This document shows positions 8,967 through 20,600 of a stretch of DNA of 64,000 nt, in pieces. The position numbers and the translations under genes are program-made. Under the pieces are notes generated by a model, which worked only from the letters and a program-made list of their open reading frames with translations, ran no database searches and was not told the origin of the DNA. The stretch lies in the IMG/VR virus record IMGVR_UViG_3300035670_000197, positions 1-64,000 of that record; one strand, 5' to 3'. Numbering within the stretch: position 1 is the first letter of the stretch; every line of letters starts with the position of its first letter. The DNA comes from a virus.

Positions 8967-11900
8967 TTAGGTCAGAAGCCTGAGGAGCTTCGCCATCTGG
9001 GAAGAAATCTCAGATTGGTTGTAGTAATCGCCACCAGACATGAACTTCTTCAAATCGGCTGTGGCCTCATCGGCATCTTCTTTTCCGATTTTGTCCTCAA
9101 CCCTTTTAATCATATCTTCCATGAGCTTTTTCAGGGCAGGGGGAACATCGGAGAAACGAATCTTTTCTGCCTGCTCACCGAAGGCAAAAGGCAGGTTGGC
9201 AATGACCTTTCCAAGCTCTGCTGAGCTGGCTCGGACGTTCTCTAAAGATTCAGGATTTAGCGCTTTTGCGTCCAATCGGTCGATAATTCCAATCAAATCG
9301 CCCGCTGCTTTAGCTGCATTGCCGTAATCTCCAGCGTTATCGAGGTTTTCGACCTCTTCTACTTTTTCGATTACTCGGTCCAGACCAGCCACTCCTAGGT
9401 CTGACTTCAAACGAGCCAGTACCTTACGGAACTTTCCTGCAGCATCCCGAGGTTGGGTCTGGGGGGTGTACTTGCCTCGGGTCTCATCTTTTTTTGCGCG
9501 GTTCATTCTTTCTACTTTTAGAGCTTCGATTTCCTCTTCGGTGAGGTCATCGACATCTGCAAAAGTCGCTGAAGCGGTTACAGAACCATTTTCAAAAAGT
9601 GCTCCTAAATTTGCTGACTGGGCAGACAATTCAGCACGAAGGCGAAGGTCATCTACCATCGAGTCAATTGTGGAAGCCGCTTTCCAGTTTTCTGGAACAA
9701 GCTCTTCCTTGCCTAGGGCACGGGCACGCTTGCGAATGTGAGTGCGAACCTTTGCGCGGTCTTCTGGGTTGGAGCGACCATAAGCCGAAATTGCGTTCTT
9801 TAGGTCTGACTCGTTGCGGATGGGATATGAACCATCAGGAAGGGCTTGGCCCTTCTTCGCCAAAATCTTGCGCTCTTCCTCAGTGAATTGCTTGAACTCA
9901 GTCACTGCGGATGCAGCAAGAGCACGCTCTTGGATTGTGGCTTCGGCACCGTCTGAAATGAACTCGCCAAAGTCCTCCATTGATGCGCTCTTCCACTTCT
10001 CTGGGATGAGGTCTACTCGGCGGAGGGCACGAGCACGACGCATAATGTGCTTGCGAACCTTGCCGCGAGCGCCGGGCTTAGAGCGACCATAAGCTTGGAT
10101 TGCATTCTTTAGGTCGTCAGAGTTTCGAATTGGGAAAGAGCCGTCGTCAAGAGCCTTACCTTCCTTGGCAAGACGCATACGAAGACGACGAGAGATGACA
10201 GCCATTTCGGATTCTGGATTGTCATCCAGCATCTGAATCATGTATTCCCAACCGTTTTCGTCTGCCTTGTCTTCTTCCTTAACTTTCTTGACCTTGGCAG
10301 CAAGCTCTGCGTGCTTACTTGCAACAAGTGGCTTCTGTAGACGGTCAATTTTTTTGTTAATTTCTGCAAGAGGGTCGTGCTTCATTTGAGCCAAAACATT
10401 GGCACCAGCAGCAACAAGAGCCATAACTTGACCTGATGCAACACGAGCACGAGCAATCGGGAAGCCTGGAACGTTTACTTGGCATACTGCAACAAGCTCA
10501 AGGTGACCCTTGATTGGACGCCAGTCTCCCGATGGTGCTGAGGCACGGGCAGCGCGGATTTGCTCGGGGGTTGTGCCAGGGCGTAGTGCGCCTGAAACCC
10601 AGATTCCGTAAGCATCCTCTCCTGCGTGCACATCTGCGAAAGCTGATGCAGTGTCGTCGTAGTGACGAACTGCTTCCTCTGCAGAAGCTTCTAAACCAGC
10701 GTGACCGCCAGCCAAAGTGAGTTGACCAACTGGGACATCTTCACCGTCAGCGGTTCGGATTACACCAGTGTGGAAATATGAATACTTAGAGCGGCTGCGT
10801 GGGGGACGAGTCCCAAAAGCCATTCCGATGTGGTCTACATGCCAAGCAGCAATGTGACCGAATACGCGACCCTCGTCTGTGATTGTGAGTGGTGTCGCTT
10901 TTGTAAGTTTGGGGTTGTCGAACCATTCCTTTGGTGGCTCAACAGGGATAGCACCAGCAACCATTCCGCAGGCAACAAGCGCCGAAGCGTCTAGCGGGTC
11001 AACTCCCTCCACATATACGCCGTCTGGTAGCACTTCGCCCTCCTGAGCTTTTGTGTCTTCTACTAACTGAATAAAGCACTCTTGAAACGCAGGTTTCGGG
11101 ACGATGGTTACAGCCATGACCCGTGCGCTCGTGATATTTATTCTACCTGACTCGATTTTCTTCGAGTCTCCAGAATCGTCGTCGGCAGCCATCTCTGGCT
11201 CCTCAGCAACGAACTGGTCCATATCGGCTGATACGCCACGGATAAAACCGTTGCGAACCAGTCTTTCGGCTTCTTTACCGAAATCTCCTTGGTCGAAAAC
11301 GCCATAGGCGTTGCCAATTCCTTGGTCTGTGCGCTCCATGTGGGTGATTTGACCGACCACAACTGAGCCGTCGTGACCTTGACCTGTCTTAATTTGCCAG
11401 AGCAGTGGAATAGGAAGTTCGCGCATACTAATTGCGCCCTTCTCAAAAATTCGACCGTCTCCAGACTCAAGTCCCTCTGGGATTACCAAAGGAATAATGA
11501 ACTTGGAGCCATGCTCTGTTGGCTTGGCAGATTCTCTTCCCAAGAGGCGAGACTTAGCTGAGTAAGCGCGAGCTCGAAGTGTCAACTCCCCAATAACTTT
11601 TTCTTCTGGCTTAAGAGTTTCGATATCAGCTGAACCACGAATACCCTTTCTCTTCTTACCAACATTGAACTTGGAACCAGGCCATACGCCAGTCATTTCC
11701 TTGTGGCGAAGAGCGCAGTAACCCTTTGCTCGTGGGCCCATGTACTTAGCTAACTGCTTGTAGCAACGAGTCCAGTCACCTGGGGTGTTCCAACGAATCT
11801 TGAGGCCACCCTTACCGATTGTCCAGTAACGGCGAAGTTTTTCGGCATTGCCTCGGTTTCGGTCTAAACCACCAGCAGCTTGTACTGAAGCGATGATTGC

Positions 11901-14015
11901 ATTGTTAGACAGAGCAAAGTGGCTAGGTACTCGAAGAGAGGCAGTTACTGAAACATTTCCGTCAATCTGTTCTGTGACGATTGAAAGAGTTTCAGCATCA
12001 AGAAGAACGACTGGAGGGGGGGTTGGGCTGTTTAGGTCACGAGCAATTTGGTCGTTGCGCTCCCACTTTTTGTTGCGACGAACGAAAGTAGCAGGGGTAC
12101 GAGTCTTCTTGCTTGCTGGGATTAAGCAAACAAGTTCCATCACAGCTTGTGGGTCATCCTCGGCAACAATTGCCATGTAGAGAGGAGCAACGTCTGCTGT
12201 TTCTGGTGTCAGGTCTGTATCGCCAGTACCAGCAGCAACTACACCTTCATATCTACTATTTTTATTATCTTTTTTCTCGAACTTAGGGTTGTATGGATGC
12301 CAACCAGTAAATCTTTCCCGAGCAAGGTCACCAGCGGTTTTTGTTCCAGCGTTCTTGTACCAGTCGCGTAGGAATGGACTTAGGTCCATAAGGTTGGGAG
12401 CAGTTGCAGGGTTCCACTCTTGCTTAGTTGTTCCGTCTGGGTTCTTGCTTCCTTCGTAATAGCGACCAAGAGCAGTGTTTACATCTGGAGCAGTTTTGTA
12501 CTGCATAGGTGGAACTGGGTCCCCGCTGTATTCAGGGGCGAGACGCTGTTCTGCAACCCAAGAGCCCCAGTCATTAATCAAAAGGTTGACACTAGGAGCA
12601 GTTAGAGGAGGAAGGCGACCAGGCAACTGCGCTGTTGGCTGGTCAATCGGTACACGAGGCTCTCCGAGGATGCCTGTGAAATCTAGGTTATTGGCAGGGA
12701 AGTTTGCAGTTGATACTGGCTCAAAAGTGCTGACTTCTTGAATTGTGTTGCTAGGAACAGTAACAGTGTTTCCGTTATCTAGCTCAACACTCACTTCTTG
12801 AGTCTCTGGGTTTAAGGCTGTGATGTTTCCTTGGTAGTTGTAGTCCCCACCAATGACAACACGCTCTCCCATAACAGCAAAGCGACCAAGTTTGTCTCGT
12901 ACCTGTGAAGAAGCTGCTTCTGAACGCTCTTCTTCTGTGTAAACACCTGGAGTTACATCTGCCTCAGCAAATTCTGTAATAGAAGCTAGCAAACCGCCAA
13001 AGTCATCTTCCCAGTCTTCCGACTCAATAACTGTGTCATCACTGAGCTGGTCTAGGAACTCCCAATCAAGTTCTGGAATTGAGTTCTCGAAAACTTCTGA
13101 CTCGTCAAAGTCAATCATTTGGAGATGAATTTTCTCCATTGGATTGTTGTCGAGCATTGCAGAAATCTTGACTGCTGACTCCCTGTCACAGGGTGTGTGA
13201 ATCTTTTGTGTCTGGTCGTATGGGTCATCGAGAGTCTTGTCGTAAGTCTCAAAGTCGTGCTCGATGTTTCCTAGGTCGTCCCAAGCTCCGTCGTCCCAAA
13301 CAAACACTGAGCCGTCTTCGTCAACCTTATAAAGACGGTCAATGCCTGAGCCGTCTAGACGAATACGAATAAAGAAATCTGGTTCTATTTCTGATGGACG
13401 GAAGGAGTCATAATCAACTCGTTCGGCTCTGCTGTAGTCATCAAAACCGTAAGAAGCGACCATTGGCCCCTTCTTCTTTTTGTTTTCACGCTCAACGATG
13501 GCAGAGGCCCAACGCTGTGCAGCGTCACCGCCCCAAAGTGCCCAAGCGATACGACCGTTGGATGGGTAGTTGTCTTGGCCTGGCTTGTAGCCCTTGCCCT
13601 TCTTGTCTACTTCGTGGCGTGGGAAATATTTAGCAATGTGGCGAACCTTCTTGATACCAATCTGACCACCGCGAGCAAGAGTGCGAGCAGTATTAAGACC
13701 AACTGGTGTACCACCTCGCTTTTCTTCCTTACGCCAAGCAAGACCACGCTTTGCCTCAGCAATAACGGCGTCTGGAATCGTGTACATGCGGTCGTTATCC
13801 GCAAAAACTCTAATGTCAAGGTCTGTCAAGGCAGCGTTGGCTAGTTCATAGGTAGTGCCTTCTGGGCGTGCCCCAAAGGCGTTCCACTGGGAGGCTTCAA
13901 GCAAGGAATCTGCATCTCCAAGCTCAACGAGGGTCTTGGTTGATTCATCAATAATTGCGCCAATGCCAGCAGATGCGAAAAGCGCCTTAGAACCAACCCT
14001 GCCTAGGTAATCCAT
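8967..14015 (-). CDS. Giant capsid maturation protease-like protein
   Basis: A 1,682-residue multidomain protein upstream of the capsid gene. Residues about 75-170 hold an Arg/Lys/Gly-rich module ending in a Trp-Ala-Leu-Trp-Gly-Gly-Asp word. About 735-790 are a Trp/Cys-containing basic module. About 815-980 resemble an HK97-type prohead serine protease, with His881 in Gly-His-Asp-Gly-Ser and Ser929 in Gly-Val-Ser-Ala-Asp as candidate catalytic residues. About 1285-1350 and 1390-1455 are two copies of one module (Asp-Gly-Ser-Phe/Tyr-Pro-Ile-Arg-Asn then Leu-Lys-Asn-Ala-Ile). The C-terminus is helical. Prohead proteases are normally about 200 residues. It starts at a TAATG overlap with the preceding gene. 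Confidence 0.7.
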   Translation of the reverse strand: MDYLGRVGSKALFASAGIGAIIDESTKTLVELGDADSLLEASQWNAFGARPEGTTYELANAALTDLDIRVFADNDRMYTIPDAVIAEAKRGLAWRKEEKRGGTPVGLNTARTLARGGQIGIKKVRHIAKYFPRHEVDKKGKGYKPGQDNYPSNGRIAWALWGGDAAQRWASAIVERENKKKKGPMVASYGFDDYSRAERVDYDSFRPSEIEPDFFIRIRLDGSGIDRLYKVDEDGSVFVWDDGAWDDLGNIEHDFETYDKTLDDPYDQTQKIHTPCDRESAVKISAMLDNNPMEKIHLQMIDFDESEVFENSIPELDWEFLDQLSDDTVIESEDWEDDFGGLLASITEFAEADVTPGVYTEEERSEAASSQVRDKLGRFAVMGERVVIGGDYNYQGNITALNPETQEVSVELDNGNTVTVPSNTIQEVSTFEPVSTANFPANNLDFTGILGEPRVPIDQPTAQLPGRLPPLTAPSVNLLINDWGSWVAEQRLAPEYSGDPVPPMQYKTAPDVNTALGRYYEGSKNPDGTTKQEWNPATAPNLMDLSPFLRDWYKNAGTKTAGDLARERFTGWHPYNPKFEKKDNKNSRYEGVVAAGTGDTDLTPETADVAPLYMAIVAEDDPQAVMELVCLIPASKKTRTPATFVRRNKKWERNDQIARDLNSPTPPPVVLLDAETLSIVTEQIDGNVSVTASLRVPSHFALSNNAIIASVQAAGGLDRNRGNAEKLRRYWTIGKGGLKIRWNTPGDWTRCYKQLAKYMGPRAKGYCALRHKEMTGVWPGSKFNVGKKRKGIRGSADIETLKPEEKVIGELTLRARAYSAKSRLLGRESAKPTEHGSKFIIPLVIPEGLESGDGRIFEKGAISMRELPIPLLWQIKTGQGHDGSVVVGQITHMERTDQGIGNAYGVFDQGDFGKEAERLVRNGFIRGVSADMDQFVAEEPEMAADDDSGDSKKIESGRINITSARVMAVTIVPKPAFQECFIQLVEDTKAQEGEVLPDGVYVEGVDPLDASALVACGMVAGAIPVEPPKEWFDNPKLTKATPLTITDEGRVFGHIAAWHVDHIGMAFGTRPPRSRSKYSYFHTGVIRTADGEDVPVGQLTLAGGHAGLEASAEEAVRHYDDTASAFADVHAGEDAYGIWVSGALRPGTTPEQIRAARASAPSGDWRPIKGHLELVAVCQVNVPGFPIARARVASGQVMALVAAGANVLAQMKHDPLAEINKKIDRLQKPLVASKHAELAAKVKKVKEEDKADENGWEYMIQMLDDNPESEMAVISRRLRMRLAKEGKALDDGSFPIRNSDDLKNAIQAYGRSKPGARGKVRKHIMRRARALRRVDLIPEKWKSASMEDFGEFISDGAEATIQERALAASAVTEFKQFTEEERKILAKKGQALPDGSYPIRNESDLKNAISAYGRSNPEDRAKVRTHIRKRARALGKEELVPENWKAASTIDSMVDDLRLRAELSAQSANLGALFENGSVTASATFADVDDLTEEEIEALKVERMNRAKKDETRGKYTPQTQPRDAAGKFRKVLARLKSDLGVAGLDRVIEKVEEVENLDNAGDYGNAAKAAGDLIGIIDRLDAKALNPESLENVRASSAELGKVIANLPFAFGEQAEKIRFSDVPPALKKLMEDMIKRVEDKIGKEDADEATADLKKFMSGGDYYNQSEISSQMAKLLRLLT

Positions 14016-14266
14016 TATTTGCTCTCCACCCTGTAGGGCTCTACATCTTCTCTAGTAGGCGTGCCTTTTTCAGCCTGAATTTCATCATAGACTGAAATAA
14101 AATCTTCCTTAATTGTAGCTACAATAAGACCATCTAATGCCTCGATTTGGTCCTCTGTAGGGTCAGTCCACTCACCGTTCATACGGATTTGCTCGATGCC
14201 ATCTGAGACTTTGAAAAGAGCAGGGACCTCATCTCCATCAGAGATAAGAACGTAAAGTTCGTCCAT
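14015..14266 (-). CDS. Small acidic protein of unknown function in head operon
   Basis: An 83-residue acidic protein, with no motif recognised, overlapping both neighbours by TAATG-type junctions. The N-terminal half (Leu-Tyr-Val-Leu-Ile-Ser-Asp-Gly-Asp, then Pro-Ala-Leu-Phe-Lys-Val) reads as a small beta unit and the rest as a helix. Tight coupling to the two giant proteins suggests co-expression with head proteins, perhaps as a chaperone or minor head component. Confidence 0.6.
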   Translation of the reverse strand: MDELYVLISDGDEVPALFKVSDGIEQIRMNGEWTDPTEDQIEALDGLIVATIKEDFISVYDEIQAEKGTPTREDVEPYRVESK

Positions 14267-14670
14267 TATTCCTCTTCCTCCTCATCGTCTTCGTCCACCA
14301 TGAGCTCGTTATCGTCTGCATCGGCTAGGTAGTCCTGCTTAATCAAGAAAGCTTCGTTTGCGAACTCTGCTTCCCCTTCTTTTGCAGCTTCCACTGACTC
14401 ATACTCTTCTTCGACTAGAAAGATTGAGCCATAAACCCTGTCAACAGCGACATCAGCCCAGTCTTCAGCAGTCTCTGGCTTTTCTTCGTCTTGGTAATTC
14501 CGAGCAACACTGGCTTCAATGCGGTCTGCATCTAAGCCATCGCCATTTGCCCAATCTGGGATTAGATACTCGGCACCTTCTTCTGTGGCAACGACTGAAA
14601 AGGAGTAATCCTCAAGGTCATTGACATCTGTTGCATCAATGTCATACACGCGATAAACAACTACAGCCAT
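14266..14670 (-). CDS. Acidic protein of unknown function in head operon
   Basis: A 134-residue acidic protein ending in a run of Glu/Asp. The start is placed at ATG 14670 because GGAGG lies six bases upstream; an ATG five codons earlier (14685) would put this Shine-Dalgarno inside the gene. Predicted strands near the start (Val-Val-Val-Tyr-Arg-Val-Tyr) are followed by acidic helices. No family is recognised. It begins just after the stop of the 2,598-residue gene and is coupled to the next gene by a TAATG overlap. Confidence 0.6.
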   Translation of the reverse strand: MAVVVYRVYDIDATDVNDLEDYSFSVVATEEGAEYLIPDWANGDGLDADRIEASVARNYQDEEKPETAEDWADVAVDRVYGSIFLVEEEYESVEAAKEGEAEFANEAFLIKQDYLADADDNELMVDEDDEEEEE

Positions 14671-14672
14671 TT

Positions 14673-17600
14673 TTAGCCTCCCCATTCACTAATGTCAGCG
14701 TTCTTTAGTCTCTCTAATCTAGAGACAAGCTTATCCATATCTGGGTTAGCGCCAGCTGGATACATTCTCCGTAGCTCTTGTATAGCCTGCTGGGTTGTGA
14801 GCTGCATCAACTCATAGACACCCTTTGGACCAAGAGCCCGAACAACGTAGTTGTGGATGTTTGCTGCTCTGTTTCGACCAGGCGGGTTCATAATGTATTC
14901 AACTGGGTCTACTGGCTTACCGTAATAGTTCTCTTCTTTGGTAGCAATTACCTGACCAAGACCGTTGTCAATCATTAGAGGCATATTCGCAATGTCTCTA
15001 TAGCCAGCTCCTCTGTCTTGGGGCTTAGCCACGAGGAAGTTCTGTCCATGTCGGTCGTTGTTATGCATTACAGCATCCAAGACCATCATCTGGAATACTT
15101 GATTTACTGGACCGTTGTCTACTAGCTCGCGAGGACCAACGTTTTCTTGAGCAAAGACTTTCGGTCCCTTCTTCATCTTCAAGTTCTGACCAGCTTGACC
15201 AAGAACAATTACATTGCTCTCTTTTGGATGAGCCTCTGCTGGGTACACACCATGCATACCAAGAGCACGAGCTAGGTCCACCGCAGCAAGTTCTGCGTCG
15301 ATGTTTTCTTTGTCCGTGTCAATCTTGTAGAAGTAGACCTTTCCAGTCTGCTCATCAATGATTCGGTATGTCTTGTTTGCTCCGCGACGGCCTCCACCCA
15401 TGCCAGTGGCTTCGACTCTGAACCCGAGGTCCTGACCGTTTCTTGTTAGACGGCCTCCACCTCTCTTTGCAGAAGCAATTTGACTTGGGCTGAACTCAAG
15501 GAGCATTGCCCCACGAGCGTCAAGTTTGTTGCCATCATTTGGCTCAAAGGCAAGACGCTCTTTGTGCAAGGCGTCTGCAAGCTCAACTAGATTACGAAGG
15601 TTGTTTTTCTCTTCCGTAGTCTTGTTTTGCTTCACAAGATTTCTTTGCACGATTGCTTGTAGAGCAAATCTTGCATTCTCTGGGAGAGATGCCAAAGGCT
15701 TTGGCTCACCATCAAAGAACCTACGAATTTCGTCCTTGTGCTGACGAATGTCTAGACCCTGCTGAGCAAGCTCATCGAGCTTAAGGTTGCCAAACATTTC
15801 TGCTTTCCAGAAATCATTTAGCTGAGCCTTGTTCTCTCCATCCGCAATTCTCTTATCGCGAACTGCAATTGGGTCAAACTCTTCTAGTGGAAGTCCATCG
15901 AAGTTGAGCTTTGGACCAGCAGATTGCTGATTGTCGGCATTTCTGAAGATGACTTCCATGTTTTGCAGACGGTCGCGGTAGCGGTCCTGCATGTCCTGTG
16001 GAAGTTGGTCGAGACGACGCTGGGCTCGTCCAAGGTAGTACTTGCCCATTCGCAAGTCGCCACTCTTTATCTTCCTATCAACTTCTTGAATGTTCTTAAT
16101 GAAGCGCTGTTCCGCGTATGTTCTAGCCCTGTTCTGAGGACCAATTTCTTTCTTGATGGCCTTCAGGTCCTTAAGAGCATCTTGCTCTTGCTTAAGAACT
16201 GCGGCATCGTCTGGGGAAACGGGCTTTGGAGCAGCAATTCTTGGGACAGGAACATTTCTATCAGCAGCGTCTTGAGCTACGACTTCAGGCTTAGGCCGAG
16301 CAGCTTGAGGTACCTCTGGTGCTTCAACCTGAGGAGTCTGTGGAGCTGCTGGAGCCTCTCCTTGTGGTGCTTGTTCTCCATCAATTCGGTACAAACCACT
16401 GATTGGTCCATTGAGTCTGTATGGTCTGTACTCGTATTCGCCACCGTTTGGATACTCAACTTTGATAGCAACTCTGTCGCCTACCTGATTAAGCCCAATT
16501 ACTCGTCCAAAGTTTCCTCGTCTTGTCTGAACGTAGTCTCCTACTTTCACATCACGAACTTTGGCATTCTCAACTAACTGACCATTTCTACGAACATGCT
16601 CGTCACCAATTAGTTTGAACATGTCTTGTTCTTGGGCAGCAGGAGCTTCAGGAGCTTCAGGAGCTTCTTCTGGCTCTGGAGCAGCTGGTTGACCGACAGC
16701 TTCGTCCACTTGCTCGACTACCTGCTCTACTGCATCGTCAGCAGCATCCTGCTCTGCGTTTCCACCCTTGCGTGGCTTCTTACGACGCTCTGCAAGAGCA
16801 ATGTCCATTTCATCTTGGTTCATCCAGTTGATGCGAGGCTCTGCGTCGAAACGCTCCTTCGCAACTGCTGGGTCAACGTGACGCTGGAATCGTGAAACGT
16901 ACTTGCGGATTTCACCGTTGGGGTATTGAACGCGAACATAGTCAACGTATACAACGCCCTTGCGTTGTAGTCCACCAATCTTTCCTTGGACTTTGCCAAC
17001 TACGACACCTTCGCCGTACTTCTCTCGAATCTTTGGATTCTCGTGGACAACCTTGTCGCCAATTGCGAGTGGGTTTCCGTCTGCGTCTGCGTAGAGACCA
17101 GCAAGAAGTCGGATGTAAACCTGACGACGGTACTTCTCAGGGATTGGTGGCAAGTTGCGACGACCACGGCCTTCTGTGCGGAGAAGCATTCCTTCTCGCT
17201 GGCGTGCGATTTCATCAGCAAGAGCTTCTGCAGCTCGCTTGATGTTCTCCTCACCGCCATCACTTGCAGCCTTGCGGTCTGGGAAGTCTTCTTCGACCTG
17301 AGCGATAACTTCGCCTTCGTCGTCAATGACCTTACCCTTGGAGTTGTAAACAACTTCTTCGCCTTCGGCGCGGGGAGTGATTTCGTTTTCACCACGACCA
17401 ACTGGCAAATCGTCAACGTGCTCAACCTGAGGAATCTCGTTGATGTTTGCTGGCTCATTACCAACAGCAAGAGACTTGTCTTTCTCTTCGCCTCGTGCTG
17501 CTTTCATATCACTATGTGCTTGAGCAGATGCACGCTTGACGTATTCTTCTGCTGCTTCACGACTTGGGAGAACTCCGTCGAACTTGACTTCGTTTCCGTT

Positions 17601-20600
17601 GTCATCTGCACCGTTGACTTCAGCAACATAGTTGTCGCCGTCGCGAGTGATTTTTGCCTTGACATCTGAAAGGTTTGTAGGAACTGCCTTGACTTCGCCA
17701 TCTTTCATCTCTGGCTTAGCAGCTTCGAGGGCACCAGCCTCTTCAAGGGCATCCTTATCTTCTGGGCCAGCAGCGAGAACACGACGGTCTTTAGGACGAC
17801 GAACTTCATCAAGGAATGCGTTCTGGTTCCAGAACACAACCTTCTGGTCGCCTTCCTTGTTCTGAACTAGAACACGGCGCTTGAACTCTTCAACACCAAA
17901 CTCATCACCACCACGGATGGCTACAACTTGGTAGAAGTCATCCTTGTCGCGGTTTGGTCGAACAAAGTCACCAGGACGAAGGTTCTCAACCTTGATTTCG
18001 CCTCGCATAAGCGCATCGACGTTCTCTGGGTTGTTAACAAAGTCTGGGTCAGCAATTCTCATGCGACCATCTGGGAATGCAGAGTCTGCGTCTACATCAA
18101 CAAGGTCAGCGACTGGCTCTGGTAGTTGCTCTGGTGCACCAATTCGACCAATCTCATTGACTGGACCTTCTGGGATTCCACCAACTCCTGCTTGCTTCTC
18201 AAGGTCTGCAAGGTTGACTTCCTTACCCTCAAGAGCATTACGGAGTGCTTGTCGAGCGAGATAGTCGGCAAGTTGCTGCTTGTACTCGTCAATCTTTGGC
18301 TTAAGCTCTGCCATCTTGGCGTCGTACTCTGCCTGACGAGCATCTGCATCTAGAGCTGCGTTTCCAAAGTTATTGTCTTCTGCCTTCTTAAGAAGAGCGT
18401 TCCACAGTTCAGCAGTTGCAAGAGCGTCGAACTCGGCGTTGTGCCAGTTCTCAAGCTTTACGCCAGCGTACTGAGCGAGTGCCTCAAGGTTCTTACGACC
18501 TGGGTTGTTTGGGTCATCCTTGAACATCTCGGCTGCAAGCCCCATCGTGTCACCGAGTCCACCCGGTGCGTAGTTGAGACCGAGCTCTTCTGCCTTACGA
18601 CGGAATACCTCGTCATCGAACTTGATGTTCTGTGCAACGAGAAGAGGATTCTCGCCAGCCCATTCAAGGAACTGTGCAAGAACTTCTTGCTGACTTTGCT
18701 TGTCGTCAAAGAAGTTTTCTGGGAGTGGGCCACCATCAGGTCCAACTGCGTTCTTCTCTGCGTATGTACCCTTGAGCGGACGCCCTGGGTTCATGTACAT
18801 GACGAACTTGTCTACGATTTCGCCATTTCGAATCTTGTATGCAGCAATCTGGTATGGCTCGTTGCCATCCTTCGGGTCAATACCAGTTGTCTCGAAGTCG
18901 AACACAACGATTTCTTCATCGTTAAGTAGCTCGCGGAACTTCTTCCAGTCTCCGTTTGCTTCCATTGCAAGTTCGGCAAACCGACCTTGGAATGCTGGGA
19001 ATCCAAGCTCTCGTGGTGCACGAGGTGGCTTTTCGTTTTCTACAAGCTGGTTCTCTCCCTTTGCATCTGCAGCGGAGATAACTGGAAGGTTTGCTGGAGG
19101 ATTCCAACGTGCCTTAACTTCTTCAATTCTCTTTTGGTGAGCTTCGTTTGCTGCTGGGTCATCATCTGGGAACCATCCACCCTTGGGTCCACGACCTGCT
19201 GGGCGGTGCAGTGAGCCTTCACCTAGTTCTGGGCCTTCGCCTTCTGGAATACCGCGAATGACCTCAATAGGTGTGTCTTTCTTCCACTGCTTTTCTTGTA
19301 GGCCCATGCCTGGGTAGTGACCAACAATAACCATCTTGCCCTTTTCGCCTTCGCGAACTTCGACAACTTTGAAGTGGTTATCAAATGCAATGTCACCTGG
19401 TTGTAGGTCTTCTGCGCGGAACTTGGCAACGAAAGGACCACCAGCAGGCTTGTCATCTGCAACAGCATTGACTTTGGCTTCTTCAGCCTGTGCCTTAGTC
19501 GGGTCTACAAAGTCAGCACCAGCAGCTTTAACTGCTGCTTTGTGGGCTGCCATGTCTGCGTCATAACGTGCCTGAGCCTCTGGGTCACGAAGACCCCACT
19601 CACCATCTTTCTTCATCATCTTGCCGTAGTCGGCAAGCTCTGGCTTGTCTAGTGGGTCTTTGTCTCCCTTTTCTGGAGGAGCAACGTTGCGGATTACTTC
19701 AATCTCGCCGTTAGCAAACCAGTTTCGGTCTTGAGTCTTGTGGCCTGGGTAGTAACCCTTGACATTAACTCGATTAAGTTTCTTGTTTCCTTGCTTGCCT
19801 GCGCTGAGGTCTGGCAGTTCACCAACTTCTTCAATAACGAAGTACTCATCGTCACGAACTGCGATATCGCCGGGCTGCAGGTCACGAGCAGCAACCATTG
19901 CACGGTGGGGTTCACCAATTGCTAGGTCAGCTTCTTGTCCTCCTGCTCCTGCGTCTCCATCTCCATCTGCGGCAGGGGCTTCGGGTCCCGCTTCGTCCTC
20001 TGCAGGTGGTTGCGGGGCTTCGGGAGCCTCTTCTTGACGGGAACGAACTGGGGCTTCGGCTTCTTCGACATTTTCTCCTTCCAGAGCGTCTTGAACTTCC
20101 TGAGCATCAGGTTCACCCTGACCCTCACGGCCTTCTCGATAAATGTCGTCAATGAGTCGATTTGTGTCTTCACCTTGGAGCTGTAGTGCATCACGAATCG
20201 CTTCGCCAGGAACTCGTGCAACATAAGGCTCCCCTTCAGGAGTCTCTTGTCCAAGAGCACCAAACCCAGGCATTTCGTTACCTGGTTCAAGTGAACGACG
20301 AAGCTCATTCTTTAGTGCTTCGTTGTCATACTTGCGTGCAATATCAACTGGATTAAAGTTGAAATCTTCTGGAGCCTCTTCTGGGATTGCCATGTCCTCA
20401 GGATTGAATGGCTCTTTGTCTAGTTCTGCGTAACCTTCTGGAACTTCAAAATCTTCGTTCTTTGGAAGGAACTCTGCTGGGTCTTGCTCAGCACGAGCAC
20501 GCTCGTCTTCATTCAGACCCTCAAGGAGTGGGAGTTCCTTCATCTCGGGAACTGCGTCCTCGGGTGTTGGTACTTCTGCAACCTTTTCTAGGTCTTCTGC

